Assembly: GCA_039819095.1 (NCBI GenBank)
Contig: JBCBSP010000001.1
Coordinates: 372,001-436,000, forward strand
Length of the DNA stretch: 64,000 bases
Reading direction: 5' to 3'
From: JBCBSP01 sp039819095
GTDB taxonomy: Bacteria; Pseudomonadota; Alphaproteobacteria; Caulobacterales; Maricaulaceae
This document shows positions 31,521 to 41,237 of this stretch, in pieces. The first letter of the stretch is position 1; every line of letters starts with the position of its first letter. The position numbers and the translations under genes are program-made. Below the pieces are notes generated by a model that ran no database searches, was not told the origin of the DNA, and saw nothing but the letters and a program-made list of their open reading frames with translations.

Positions 31521-34500
31521 ATGCGCCGTCATCTTCTCGCCGTCATTTCCGCTCCGGCCTTCGCCATGGCGATCGCCTCGTCCGGCGCCGCCACAAGCGC
31601 CTGGGCGGATGACGAGATCACCGACGAGCGCACGACACAGCAGCGCACCTCCACCGCAGGCGATGGCGGAACCGCCGACAACATCATCATCAGCTCTTCA
31701 GGCCGCGTGGTTCTGGATGCCCCCGGCACGGCAGTGGTTGTCGATTCCGATAACACGCTGACCATCGAGTCCGGCGGCGAAATCAATATGGACAATGTCA
31801 ACGGCGCGGTTGGCGTCGAATTGGTCGGCGGCAATGAAGGCGGGCTGATCCATCGCGGCAGGATTTTGCTTGGAGAAGACTACATACCGACTGATTCAGG
31901 TACCGATGACCTCAGAGATATTGACGGCGACGGCGACGAAGACCCGGATGGAGAGCCGGATGGAGAGTTCTCCGAGGGCGTCGACAAAACGGCCATTCTG
32001 GTTTCAGGCGCGGATGTCTTTCTTGGAAATATTGTGTTGGAGGGCGGCTCGCTCATCCGGGTGTTCGGCGATGATTCCTTCGGGGTGCGCACGCTGGCGC
32101 CAGTCGATGGCGATCTGAGTTCAGCGGGCACGATCAATATGCGCGGCGATGATTCCCGTGCGATTTCGATCGAGAATGCGGTGACAGGCAATGTGTCGGT
32201 GACCGGATCTGTGAATGTCAGCTCCCCGGGCGGCGGCGCGCTACACGTGAGCGGCGACATCGGCGGCGGCCTGCAATTCGGCGGCTCCATCTTGTCTTCA
32301 GGCTACCGCCTCACCACACGCTCTTCGGAGCTTCTGCACAGCCTCCTGGACGCCGGTGACGACGACCTGGCTGGCGGCGCCGCCGTTTTGATTGAAGGCA
32401 GCATCGCCAACGGGGTCTTTTTCCGGAGCGTTTCAAGCGAGGGCGATCGCGGCGCCGACCTGCTGCAGGCCGGCGACGCGCCGGCCGTCGTTATCCAGCC
32501 GGGCGAAGGCGCAACAGAAGACATCACCATTGGGCGCGTCGTTGTTCCGGCCGGCTTCGATGTTGATCGCTCAACTGATGCCGACGTCACCCTCGACCAC
32601 GGCCTTGTCAATGATGGTTCGATATCGGCCGGCGGCGTGTTCGACGGGCGCGACGCCCGCGCGCTGCTGATTGCGGGGCGCGACGACAATGGCGCACTTC
32701 GCACGGTTCTGATCGAAGGCGGCTTCCAGAACGCCGGCTCATTGCGCGCAGCGAGCTTCGATGGAGATGCGATCGCGGCGCAGTTCGGCGCAGGCGCGAT
32801 CCTGGAAGAGATTCATAATACCGGGGCGATCGTTGCGGATTCGTTGCGTGGTTATGAAGAGGACGGGTTCGCGGACGACGAACTCGGACAGGGCAGTGCG
32901 CTGGCGATCCTGATCGAGGCCGGCGCAGACGTCCGTCGTCTGCTCAATGACGGATCGATTGCAGCGAATCTTGTCTTGGACGGCGTTTCGGCGACGGCGA
33001 TCCGCGTTGAAAGCGACGCTCTGGAGACAATTGAAAACACATCGCTCATCCAGACCAGCACCGGTGGGTTCACCGAAGCCTCCAATCAGAATGCTGAACT
33101 GATCGCGATCGACGCGACCGCGATGACTGTGGGTTTGACCGTTCGCCAGTACGACACCGATGACACCGATAACGTCACGCCCCTGATTGAAGGCGATATT
33201 CGGTTCGGTTCCGGCGACGACACATTGGCCTTGGAGGCCGGCGAGGTCGCTGGCGCTGTAGCCTTTGGCGAGGGTGACGATACGCTCATCCTGCGCAACG
33301 CGACGCTTAACGGCGTCATCAGCGATAGCGATCAGCGGCTGACTATTGATGCTGAAAACGCGACGCTCACCGTGCAGACGGGCGAGCCGTTGAACATCAC
33401 ATCCGCGCGATTTGGAGATGGCGCGCTGATCAATATCGAGGTTGGCGACATCGCCTCGTCCGGCGCCTTTTTAAACGCTAGCGGCGATGTGACGTTCGAG
33501 CAGGGCTCCGATCTTGGGATCACTCTTGAAAACATGGTTGGCGAAGGCGGTGATTTCGCGCTCCTGTCGGCAGGCTCCCTCAACATCGCTGACGAGGCGG
33601 GCATCCTTGATGCGCCGGTTGCGCCCTATCTCTATGACGCGACCCTGCAGCGCGACCCGAACGATGCAAATGCACTCGTTTTGACCTTGCGCCGCCGCAC
33701 CGCTGATGAGCTGGGCATGAATATCAACGAGGCCGCGTCCTACAACGCCGCCTTCACCACTTTTGAGAGTGTGGAGGCCCTCGGTGCGGCCTTCGCGGCG
33801 CTTCGAACTCAGGAAGACTTCTTCGCCGCCTACGATCAGCTTTTGCCGGAATACGCCGCCAGCGCGATCCAGTTCGCCATCGCGGCCAACGACGCCGCCG
33901 CCGGCGCCTTGTCGGACCGCTTGCGCAACGCCCGGCTTTCGCCTGACGAGCTGGCCGGCATATGGGTTCAGGAATTCGGCTACTTCGCCGACCGTAATGA
34001 CAGCGCTTTCGGTCCAGGTTATCGCGGCCAGGGCGTCGGCTTGGCAATGGGCATCGATCAACCCCTCGGCCCCTTCTATGCGGTGGGCCTGAACATCGCC
34101 GCGGCTGCGAGCGAGGTTGAGCAGATCAGCGGATTTGACGAGCCGATGGTCGCGATCACCGGACAATTCGGCGGCTATGCCGGTATGGAGATGAACGGGT
34201 TCGATCTGTCGGGCTCGCTGGCTGTCGGCTATGACAGCTTTGAGTCGGACCGGCAGGTTATCATCGGCGATTTCAACGCGCTCACCACGGCTGACTGGAG
34301 CGGTTGGCATGTCGCCGCCGGCGCCCAGATCGGGCGCGATATGAGCTTCGGCCAATGGGTGGTGCGCCCGGAAGCCGCCCTCACCTATCTCGCCCTGTTT
34401 GAAAGCGGCTTCAGCGAAGAGGCCCGCGACGGCACGCCGGCTGAGCTCGCCCTTGTCGTTGATGACCGGGAAACCACAGCCTTCACCGGCGCGGCGAGCG

Positions 34501-34790
34501 TCTCGGTCGCGCGCCGATTCGGCAGCGATATATCCTGGTGGCTGCCGCACATGCGCGTTGGCTATCGCAATGACTTTGGCGGTTCTGCAGGCGATACGAT
34601 TGCGCGCTTCGGACCGAACGGTGAGGACTTCACCTTGCGCGCAGCAGAGCTTCCAGGCTCCGGGCTTCTCCTCGGACTGGGGCTGTCGGCCGGGTCCAAC
34701 TACTCCACCTTCACCTTCTCCTACGATGCTGACGTGCGCGATGACTTTGTGCGCCATGTTGCGCGCTTGGTCATTCGCCTCACCTTCTAG
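31521..34790 (+). CDS. Type V secretion autotransporter (beta-helical passenger plus C-terminal barrel)
   Basis: The 1089-residue product has a signal peptide (MRRHLLAVISAPAFAMAIA, cut near SAWA). The passenger (about 30-740) is a repetitive beta-helix with many 'N-D/G-G-S-I' turns (GLVNDGSISAGGVF, GAILEEIHNTGAIVAD, RLLNDGSIAANLVL) and an acidic low-complexity patch near residues 130-155 (DLRDIDGDGDEDPDGEPD). Residues about 810-1089 form an autotransporter beta-domain with alternating strands and end in ARLVIRLTF, the terminal Phe being the BAM signal. No protease triad is evident, so it is more likely an adhesin or a surface display protein. The ribosome site is GGAG before ATG. Confidence 0.88.
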   Translation: MRRHLLAVISAPAFAMAIASSGAATSAWADDEITDERTTQQRTSTAGDGGTADNIIISSSGRVVLDAPGTAVVVDSDNTLTIESGGEINMDNVNGAVGVELVGGNEGGLIHRGRILLGEDYIPTDSGTDDLRDIDGDGDEDPDGEPDGEFSEGVDKTAILVSGADVFLGNIVLEGGSLIRVFGDDSFGVRTLAPVDGDLSSAGTINMRGDDSRAISIENAVTGNVSVTGSVNVSSPGGGALHVSGDIGGGLQFGGSILSSGYRLTTRSSELLHSLLDAGDDDLAGGAAVLIEGSIANGVFFRSVSSEGDRGADLLQAGDAPAVVIQPGEGATEDITIGRVVVPAGFDVDRSTDADVTLDHGLVNDGSISAGGVFDGRDARALLIAGRDDNGALRTVLIEGGFQNAGSLRAASFDGDAIAAQFGAGAILEEIHNTGAIVADSLRGYEEDGFADDELGQGSALAILIEAGADVRRLLNDGSIAANLVLDGVSATAIRVESDALETIENTSLIQTSTGGFTEASNQNAELIAIDATAMTVGLTVRQYDTDDTDNVTPLIEGDIRFGSGDDTLALEAGEVAGAVAFGEGDDTLILRNATLNGVISDSDQRLTIDAENATLTVQTGEPLNITSARFGDGALINIEVGDIASSGAFLNASGDVTFEQGSDLGITLENMVGEGGDFALLSAGSLNIADEAGILDAPVAPYLYDATLQRDPNDANALVLTLRRRTADELGMNINEAASYNAAFTTFESVEALGAAFAALRTQEDFFAAYDQLLPEYAASAIQFAIAANDAAAGALSDRLRNARLSPDELAGIWVQEFGYFADRNDSAFGPGYRGQGVGLAMGIDQPLGPFYAVGLNIAAAASEVEQISGFDEPMVAITGQFGGYAGMEMNGFDLSGSLAVGYDSFESDRQVIIGDFNALTTADWSGWHVAAGAQIGRDMSFGQWVVRPEAALTYLALFESGFSEEARDGTPAELALVVDDRETTAFTGAASVSVARRFGSDISWWLPHMRVGYRNDFGGSAGDTIARFGPNGEDFTLRAAELPGSGLLLGLGLSAGSNYSTFTFSYDADVRDDFVRHVARLVIRLTF

Positions 34791-34894
34791 GCAGCTCGGT
34801 TGCTATCGCCGAATTATTCCCTTGATGGGATATCTATGATCACCTACAGTTTAGTGGTCTTCTGAGTCGTGACCCCATGCATTGACCGAAGACA

Positions 34895-34934
34895 GGGCCG
34901 GACGCGTTCCCAGCGCGCCGGCCCGCTTTTCTTT
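34895..34934 (+). terminator. Rho-independent terminator downstream of autotransporter gene
   Basis: GGGCCGG (34895-34901) pairs with CCGGCCC (34918-34924), with an inner CGCG/CGCG pairing and a loop of TTCCCAG, followed by GCTTTTCTTT. It lies about 105 bp after the autotransporter stop and 108 bp before the transglycosylase gene. The 34791-34894 spacer shows nothing else I can name. Confidence 0.7.
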
Positions 34935-35041
34935 CAGCGCCTGCCGATCGGCTTTGCCGCCTGGATCGCTCAAGGCTCCAGAAAACGAAGCCGGAAAGAC
35001 AGCTTCACCGGGCCTTAACCGTAAGCGGCGATTTTCTAGTC

Positions 35042-35647
35042 ATGAAGATCGCATACGCCCTCGTCCTGCTCGCCGGTCTGGCGGTGTCCGCGTGCGGCTC
35101 GTCACAGCCGAGCCAGGTGCATAACGCCTGCCTGATCCTGGAAGACAATCGTGCCTGGTGGCGGGCGCTTCAGCGCACAGAAGAACGCTGGGGCGTTTCA
35201 CCAGGAACGCAGCTGGCGATCCTGAAACGGGAGTCCAGCTTCAATCGAAACGCTCGGCCGGCGCGCACCCGGCTGCTGGGCTTCATCCCCGGACGCAGAC
35301 CGTCCTCAGCCTATGGCTACGCCCAGGCTCTGGACGGCACCTGGGACTGGTACAAGCGCGAGACCGGGCGACGCGGCGCCGATCGCGACGACTTTTCCGA
35401 CGCGGTCGACTTCGTAGGCTGGTATTCGCATATGAGCGGGCGGCTCTCAAACATTTCACCGAACGATCCGCGCGCGCTTTATCTGGCCTATCATGAAGGC
35501 CATGGCGGCTATAATCGCGGCACATACCGCAATAAGGCCTGGCTGAGCCGCGCCGCCGACCAGGTGCGCGAGGATGCGACGCGCTATGATCGCCAGCTCA
35601 ATGGCTGCGAACATCGGCTCAATCGCGGCTGGATTCCGTTTCTGTAG
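35042..35647 (+). CDS. Lytic transglycosylase-like (SLT domain) lipoprotein
   Basis: The 201-residue product begins MKIAYALVLLAGLAVSACGSS with lipobox VSAC, so it is a lipoprotein. The SLT lysozyme-like fold follows: WGVSPGTQLAILKRESSFNRNA holds the catalytic Glu in 'KRESSF', then SAYGYAQALDGTWDWYKRE (the AYGYAQ motif) and LYLAYHEGHGGYNRGTY. It would cleave peptidoglycan glycan strands to 1,6-anhydro products from the outer-membrane side. The same window encodes AnmK, which phosphorylates 1,6-anhydroMurNAc. The last 29 bp overlap the 3' end of the convergent ACT gene. Confidence 0.85.
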   Translation: MKIAYALVLLAGLAVSACGSSQPSQVHNACLILEDNRAWWRALQRTEERWGVSPGTQLAILKRESSFNRNARPARTRLLGFIPGRRPSSAYGYAQALDGTWDWYKRETGRRGADRDDFSDAVDFVGWYSHMSGRLSNISPNDPRALYLAYHEGHGGYNRGTYRNKAWLSRAADQVREDATRYDRQLNGCEHRLNRGWIPFL

Positions 35648-36062
35648 CCGTTAACGGCTCGGCAGCGCCTGCTGACAGCGCCTTCAGCGCGCTTAGAGCC
35701 CGCTCAGCATCGGCTTTAGGCACGAAAAGATGATCGTGGAATGCTGCGGCCACTATGTTCGCGCTGATCCCAATGTCGGCGAGTGCGGATGAAACCGCCG
35801 CCGTGAGCCCAACCGCTTCAAGCGCGGAATGGACCGAGAGAACGATGCGCTGACAGATGAAGCTCGGTTCCAGGCCGGCCGCCTCCAACGCAGCCTGCGG
35901 TGCGATAATCGTCACCCCTTCCGCCTCTTGAAACGTCATGAGTGCATCGACCTCGCCGGGGATGTCATCGCCGACACCAATAACGGCGAATGCGTAGATC
36001 CGATCATCAAGCTGCGGGTTCATTGTCTTGATGAGCGTTCTTAAGGACGTCTCGCCGGACAT
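35619..36062 (-). CDS. ACT domain-containing protein
   Basis: A 147-residue protein with YAFAVIGVGDDIPGEVDALMTFQEAEGVTII in the N-terminal ACT-like unit and SVHSALEAVGLTAAVSSALADIGISANIVAAAFHDHLFVPKADAER in the second. The 'H-S-(S/A)-L-E-A-V-G ... FHDHLFVP' run is a known signature of small proteins with tandem ACT units, some linked to amino-acid sensing. Ligand and partner are unknown. The start MSGETSLRTLIKTMNP at 36062 is divergent from parE across 85 bp. The 3' end overlaps the convergent SLT gene by 29 bp. Confidence 0.75.
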   Translation of the reverse strand: MSGETSLRTLIKTMNPQLDDRIYAFAVIGVGDDIPGEVDALMTFQEAEGVTIIAPQAALEAAGLEPSFICQRIVLSVHSALEAVGLTAAVSSALADIGISANIVAAAFHDHLFVPKADAERALSALKALSAGAAEPLTATETESSRD

Positions 36063-36147
36063 CAGGGCTTCTCCATTCTTCCAAGCCGAACGGTGCTGTG
36101 CACGGCGCGCCTACCCTGATGGCGCTGGCTCAGGCAGGTTAGAGGGG

Positions 36148-38214
36148 ATGACAGACGATTCGCAAAACGACCTCTTCTCCAGCTCCGCACCCAAGCGCGA
36201 ACCGACCGCTCCGGCCCGGACCGTGCCGGCGGCGAAGGCGAAAGCGAGACCGGCTGCAAAGGCCGCGACCGCGGGCGGCGAGTATGACGCCTCCTCGATC
36301 GAGGTGCTTGAAGGCCTTGAACCGGTTCGCAAGCGACCGGGCATGTATATCGGCGGCACCGATGAACGCGCCCTCCACCACCTCTTCGCTGAGGTGCTGG
36401 ACAATGCGATGGACGAGGCCGTCGCCGGTCACGCGGATCGCATCGAGGTGACGCTGGACGCGGACGGCTTCTGCACGATCGGTGATAATGGCCGCGGCAT
36501 CCCCATCGATCCGCACCCCAGATTTCCGGATAAATCCGCCCTAGAGGTGGTTCTGACGACGCTGCACTCTGGCGGCAAGTTCTCAGACAAGGCCTATCAG
36601 ACCGCCGGCGGCCTTCATGGCGTCGGCATCTCGGTCGTCAACGCCCTGTCTGAACGCGTTGACGTGGAGGTGGCGCGCGATCGCAAGCTCTGGCGTCAGA
36701 GTTTTGAACGCGGCCATGCGCTGGGCCCGGTTCAGGAGGTCGGAGCAGCGCCCAACCGGCGCGGCACCTGGGTCCGGTTCAAGCCCGATCACCAAATCTT
36801 CGGCCCGCGGGCCGGATTTCGACCGGCGCGCCTGTTCGCCATGGCGCGCGCCAAGGCGTATTTGCGCCGCGGCGTGGAGATACGCTGGCGCTGTGCGCCG
36901 GAGCTGGTTGAGGGCGGTGACACGCCGGCTGGTACGGTTCTGTCCTTCCCCGGCGGACTGGCCGACCGGCTGCAGGAGCTGATCACCAAGGCCGCGCTCA
37001 TCACCGAGCCCTTCACCGGTCGGGTCGAGCGTGAGAGCGGTCGCATGGGCGCGGTGGAATGGGCGGTGGCGTTCTCCGCCAACGGGTTCGGCGAGCAGGA
37101 CGGCTTCATGCAATCCTACTGCAACACCGTTCCAACCCCGCAGGGCGGGACCCATGAAAACGGGCTGAGATCGGCGCTGGCCAAGGGCCTGCGCGCCTAT
37201 GGCGAGCTGTCAAACGCGAAAAAGGCGGTCCAGATCACGGCTGAAGACGTGCTGGGCGGGGCCGGCGCTCTATGCTCAGCCTTCATCCGCGATCCGGAAT
37301 TCCAGGGACAGACCAAAGACCGCCTCTCAACCCCAGAGGCCGCGCGCCTGGTGGAAGCGGCCGTTCGCGACCGGTTCGATCACTGGCTGGCCGGCAATCC
37401 GAAGGAAGCCGCCAAGCTGGTCGACTGGGCGATCGAGCGCGCCGAAGACCGTCAGCGCAAGAAGCGCGAGAAGGACGTCAAACGACAGAGCGCGACACGT
37501 AAGCTTCGCCTGCCGGGCAAGCTGGCCGACTGCTCTCAGAACAAGGCGGAAGGCGCTGAAATCTTTCTGGTTGAAGGTGATTCCGCCGGCGGCTCAGCGA
37601 AACAGGCGCGTGACCGGCGCACCCAGGCCGTATTGCCGCTGCGCGGTAAAATCCTCAACGTGGCTTCCGCGACGCCGGAAAAGATCGCCGCCAATCAGGA
37701 AATCCGAGACCTGATGCTGGCGCTCGGCGTGCAGCCAGGCGCAAACTTCGATGCTGAAGATCTTCGCTATGAGCGTGTCATCATCATGTGCGACGCCGAT
37801 GTGGACGGCGCTCATATCGCGGCGCTTCTGGCGACCTTCTTCTATCGGTTCACACCAGGCCTGATCACGGCTGGCCGGCTCTTCATGGCGCAGCCGCCCC
37901 TCTACCGGCTGACCCAGGGCGGCAAAACGCTTTACGCCAAGGATGACGCCGAACGCGATCATCTCATGGCGACCGAGTTCAAGCGCGGTAAGGTCGATGT
38001 CGGACGCTTCAAGGGGCTGGGTGAAATGACGCCGCCTCAGCTGAAATCAACGACAATGAATCCGGCCACGCGCACACTGGCTCGCGTCACGGTGGCTCCG
38101 GATGACCGGGCAAGCGCGAACGGTCTGGTGGAGACGCTGATGGGCCGCAAACCGGAGCTGCGCTTCCAGTTCATCCAGGAACGCGCGCCCTTCGTTGAGG
38201 ACGTGGATCTGTAG
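36148..38214 (+). CDS. parE: DNA topoisomerase IV subunit B
   Basis: ATG at 36148 (MTDDSQNDLFSSSAPKR) is chosen because the sequence upstream is not homologous. The 688-residue protein has a Pro/Ala/Lys-rich leader of about 48 residues, then the GHKL ATPase domain: LEPVRKRPGMYIGGT, DNAMDEAVAGHADRIEV, DNGRGIPIDPHP and GGLHGVGISVVNALSE. The TOPRIM domain carries EIFLVEGDSAGGSAKQARDR and IMCDADVDGAHIAALL with its metal-binding Asp residues, then RFKGLGEM. The size and lack of a GyrB insert favour ParE over GyrB. It relaxes and decatenates DNA with ParC. The ribosome site (AGAGGGG) is almost adjacent to the ATG. Confidence 0.9.
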   Translation: MTDDSQNDLFSSSAPKREPTAPARTVPAAKAKARPAAKAATAGGEYDASSIEVLEGLEPVRKRPGMYIGGTDERALHHLFAEVLDNAMDEAVAGHADRIEVTLDADGFCTIGDNGRGIPIDPHPRFPDKSALEVVLTTLHSGGKFSDKAYQTAGGLHGVGISVVNALSERVDVEVARDRKLWRQSFERGHALGPVQEVGAAPNRRGTWVRFKPDHQIFGPRAGFRPARLFAMARAKAYLRRGVEIRWRCAPELVEGGDTPAGTVLSFPGGLADRLQELITKAALITEPFTGRVERESGRMGAVEWAVAFSANGFGEQDGFMQSYCNTVPTPQGGTHENGLRSALAKGLRAYGELSNAKKAVQITAEDVLGGAGALCSAFIRDPEFQGQTKDRLSTPEAARLVEAAVRDRFDHWLAGNPKEAAKLVDWAIERAEDRQRKKREKDVKRQSATRKLRLPGKLADCSQNKAEGAEIFLVEGDSAGGSAKQARDRRTQAVLPLRGKILNVASATPEKIAANQEIRDLMLALGVQPGANFDAEDLRYERVIIMCDADVDGAHIAALLATFFYRFTPGLITAGRLFMAQPPLYRLTQGGKTLYAKDDAERDHLMATEFKRGKVDVGRFKGLGEMTPPQLKSTTMNPATRTLARVTVAPDDRASANGLVETLMGRKPELRFQFIQERAPFVEDVDL

Positions 38215-38339
38215 CAGCGCGCGACGTCGCCGGATCTCAGCGCGGCGTTATAAAGTAACCTCTTCCCTTATATGTGTATTGCGGCAAGCTTGTCTGGAAT
38301 CGGCGCTCTCATTGGACGCCGAGCTTCGGGGGAGTACGG

Positions 38340-39779
38340 ATGTTATCCAGACCAAGGTTGATGACCGCCGCCATACTGGCGTTCGGCGCGCTTTTTTTAT
38401 CCGCTTGCAATGGCCCGGCCGGCGGAGGCGACACTGAGGATGAAACCAGCGCGTCAACCGGTGCGGACCAGCTTGTCCGCTTCGACCCTGACCCCTACCC
38501 GTCCACTTACACACCCTTTGAGTCGACGACGGTTCTGATCACCGGCGCCACGGTGTTTGACGGCGTGGGCGGCCGGATCGAGAACGGCTCGGTTCTCATT
38601 GAGGACGGACGCATTGCGGCCATCGGAGCCGATATCGAAGCGCCCGAAGGCGCTGAAACGGTCGATGCGACGGGCCGCTTCATCACGCCAGGCGTGATCG
38701 ATATTCATTCCCATCTGGGGGTCTATCCCTCCCCAAGCGTAGGCGCGCACTCTGATGGCAATGAAGTCACCGGCCCGGTCACCGCCGAGGTCTGGGCCGA
38801 GCACGGCATTTGGCCGCAGGACCCCGGCTTTGACACGGCCATGGCCGGCGGCGTGACCACGCTGCACGTGCTTCCCGGTTCGGCGAACCTGTTCGGCGGG
38901 CGCGGGGTGACCCTTCGCAATGTGCCCTCGCGCACGGTTCAGGGCATGAAGTTCCCCGACGCGCCTTACACGCTGAAAATGGCCTGCGGAGAAAACCCGA
39001 AACGCGTCTATGGAAGCCAGGGTCGCGCACCCGGCTCCCGCATGGGCAATGTCGCAGGGTATCGCGAGGCCTGGCAGCGCGCGGTGGAGTATCGCCGCTC
39101 CTGGAACCGCTATTGGGACGCCGGCGATACGGACGCCAGCCCGCCGGCGCGCAACTTCGAACTCGACACGCTGATGGGCGTTCTGGACGGAGAAATTCTG
39201 GTTCAGATGCACTGCTACCGCGCTGACGAGATGGCTCAGATCATCGATATGGCTGAAGAATTCAACTATCAGGTCACCACTTTCCACCACGCCGTGGAAG
39301 CCTACAAAATTCCGGATCTGCTGGCCGAAGCCGACGCCTGTGCAGCGGTCTGGGCCGATTGGGGCGGGTTCAAGATGGAGGCTTACGACTCCATACGGGA
39401 GAACCTGCCGCTCACCCATATCGGCGGCGCCTGCGCGATGATCCACTCTGATGACGATCTCGGCATCCAACGACTCAATCAGGAAGTCGCCAAGGCGCTT
39501 TCCGACGGTCGGCGCCTCGGACTTGAGATCAGCGATGCGGACGCTGTCGCCTGGATGACGGCCAACCCGGCGCGCGGGCTCGGAATCTTTGACGAGACCG
39601 GCTCACTGGAGGTCGGCAAGAGGGCCGATCTGGTGATCTGGTCGCATCATCCCTTTTCCACCTACGCCAACGCCGACCACGTCTATGTCGACGGGGCGCT
39701 GATGTATGACCGCGCCGATCCACAGCGGCGAACCCTTCGTGATTTCATGCTCGGCCAGCCAGGTGAAGGAGCCTACTGA
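38340..39779 (+). CDS. Amidohydrolase-family lipoprotein (catalytically competent member of a pair)
   Basis: ATG at 38340 follows GGGGAG and yields a lipoprotein signal ending FLSACNG, for 479 residues. The imidazolonepropionase-like fold has GVIDIHSHLG (metal HxH), GGVTTLHVLPGSANLFGGRG, the metal His in ILVQMHCYRADEM, another in VTTFHHAVEAYKI, and Asp in CAMIHSDDD. All five metal-site positions are thus present. The C-terminal strands (GSLEVGKRADLVIWSHHPF) close the composite beta-sandwich. Substrate is unknown. Amidohydrolases of this exported class often hydrolyse dipeptides or cyclic amides. It overlaps the next amidohydrolase gene by one base. Confidence 0.8.
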   Translation: MLSRPRLMTAAILAFGALFLSACNGPAGGGDTEDETSASTGADQLVRFDPDPYPSTYTPFESTTVLITGATVFDGVGGRIENGSVLIEDGRIAAIGADIEAPEGAETVDATGRFITPGVIDIHSHLGVYPSPSVGAHSDGNEVTGPVTAEVWAEHGIWPQDPGFDTAMAGGVTTLHVLPGSANLFGGRGVTLRNVPSRTVQGMKFPDAPYTLKMACGENPKRVYGSQGRAPGSRMGNVAGYREAWQRAVEYRRSWNRYWDAGDTDASPPARNFELDTLMGVLDGEILVQMHCYRADEMAQIIDMAEEFNYQVTTFHHAVEAYKIPDLLAEADACAAVWADWGGFKMEAYDSIRENLPLTHIGGACAMIHSDDDLGIQRLNQEVAKALSDGRRLGLEISDADAVAWMTANPARGLGIFDETGSLEVGKRADLVIWSHHPFSTYANADHVYVDGALMYDRADPQRRTLRDFMLGQPGEGAY

Positions 39780-41053
39780 TGAAAACGCTTCTTTGCGCGC
39801 TTTTCGGCGCGGCGCTGCTCGCCCCGTCCAGCTTTGCTCAAACCACGTTGATCACCAATGGTCGCGTGGTGACAAACGCCGACGCCGGGATCATCGAAAA
39901 CGGTTCGGTTCTGGTGCGTGATGGCGACATCGTCGCGGTCGGCGCTTCCATCGAGAATGTCGATGAGGACGCCACTGTAGTCGATGCGGAAGGCGGCTGG
40001 ATCACGCCGGGTCTGTTTCACCCGCACACCCAGCTCGGCCTTGTCGAGGTCGCGCTGGAAAGCTCCACCTCGGACGCCTCGGCCAATGAATCGCACTTCA
40101 CCGCCGCGATCGATGTCGCCGACGCCTTCAATCCGAACGCCACCCACATCGCCTCCACGCGGATCGAGGGCGTGACGCGGTTCGCGCTCTTCCCCTCAAC
40201 CGGTTCAGCCATCATTGGCGGACGCGGTGCGCTGGGCGAAACCAGCGGCGATGCGGATTCGCTGTTCGCAACCCGCCAATTCCTGTTCGCCGACCTCTCC
40301 CAATCGGGTGCGAGCACGGCGGGCGGATCACGCGCAGCCGCCTGGGCCTTCCTGCGCGCTGCGCTGGAGGACGCCCGCTTCTATCCGGGACGTTTCATGG
40401 CCCACCATGAGGGCGATGCGATTGACCGTTTTGATGCTGCAGCCCTGGTTTCGGCCGCCCGCGGACAGATTCCGCTCGTGCTCTTCGTTGATCGGGCTGC
40501 GGACATCCGCCGCGCGCTCGCCTTCCGCGATGGCAATCAACAGCTTCAGCTGATCATCGCCGGCGGGGCGGAAGCCTGGATGGTTGCTGACGAGCTGGCT
40601 GAGGCCGGCGTGCCGGTCATCCTGGATCCGCTGCGCAATCTGCCCGGCTCGTTCGACACGCTGGCGTCCAGGCAGGACGGCCCGGCCTTGCTCCACGCGG
40701 CCGGCGTAACGACGGCCTACACGACGGTCACAGCCGATCTCTACTTCAACCCGCGCCTACTCGCGCAACACGCCGGAAACGCCGTTACGGCCGGCGCTCA
40801 ATGGGCGGACGCTTTCCGTTCCATCACCCTGACACCGGCTGAGATTTACGGCGTTGGGGACCGCTATGGCGCGCTGGCGCCCGGCTATGCCGGCGATGTG
40901 GTTGTCTGGGACGGCGATCCGCTGGAAGTGATGAGCGCACCCGTCGCAGTCTTGATCGATGGCGAGACGCAAAGTCTGGAAAGCCGCCAGACGCGTCTGG
41001 CCGAGCGTTATGCCGAGCTGCGCGCGGATGGCGCCTACGCCTATCACCACTAG
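39779..41053 (+). CDS. Amidohydrolase-like exported protein, probably lacking a metal site
   Basis: A 424-residue protein with signal peptide MKTLLCALFGAALLAPSSFAQ (cut near FAQ). It resembles its upstream neighbour in fold and order (TTLITNGRVVTNADAGIIEN, GGWITPGLFHPHTQLGLV, and the C-terminal YGALAPGYAGDVVVWDGDPLE). It retains H-x-H in LFHPHT but, at the other ligand positions, has PLVLFVDRAADI where the partner has QMHCYRADE, LQLIIAGGAEAW for the FHHAVEA segment, and TTVTADLYF for the IHSDDD Asp. It is probably inactive or a binding partner. Start and stop share one base with the upstream gene, so the two are expressed together. Confidence 0.75.
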   Translation: MKTLLCALFGAALLAPSSFAQTTLITNGRVVTNADAGIIENGSVLVRDGDIVAVGASIENVDEDATVVDAEGGWITPGLFHPHTQLGLVEVALESSTSDASANESHFTAAIDVADAFNPNATHIASTRIEGVTRFALFPSTGSAIIGGRGALGETSGDADSLFATRQFLFADLSQSGASTAGGSRAAAWAFLRAALEDARFYPGRFMAHHEGDAIDRFDAAALVSAARGQIPLVLFVDRAADIRRALAFRDGNQQLQLIIAGGAEAWMVADELAEAGVPVILDPLRNLPGSFDTLASRQDGPALLHAAGVTTAYTTVTADLYFNPRLLAQHAGNAVTAGAQWADAFRSITLTPAEIYGVGDRYGALAPGYAGDVVVWDGDPLEVMSAPVAVLIDGETQSLESRQTRLAERYAELRADGAYAYHH

Positions 41054-41064
41054 GTGTGCGAACC

Positions 41065-41100
41065 GATGCGGCGCCGCAACAGCTGCGGCGCTTCTGCATC
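41065..41100 (+). terminator. Hairpin after the amidohydrolase pair, possible terminator
   Basis: GATGC, GCGCCGCA (41071-41078), a loop ACAGC, TGCGGCGC (41084-41091), TTCT and GCATC form a stem with a small bulge, 12 bp after the stop of the second amidohydrolase. No T run follows, so termination may be Rho-dependent, or this may only be a stabilising hairpin. The rest of the 185-bp gap before rhlE shows nothing more. Confidence 0.35.
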
Positions 41101-41237
41101 ACCAATCAGGGTCGTACGCGTTGACAGCGCGTGCGGCCCCCGTATGTTCGCGACCAATCGTTCCGGGCGCACGAGGCGCCGCGACGTCCCACCGACGTAA
41201 TCAAGCGCTGCCCAAAGCGGCGCGATAAGCGAGGCGC

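Noticed and set aside
33471..34757. 428-codon minus-strand frame inside the autotransporter gene
   Set aside because: Composition is that of a complement frame, and it covers the conserved autotransporter barrel on the plus strand.
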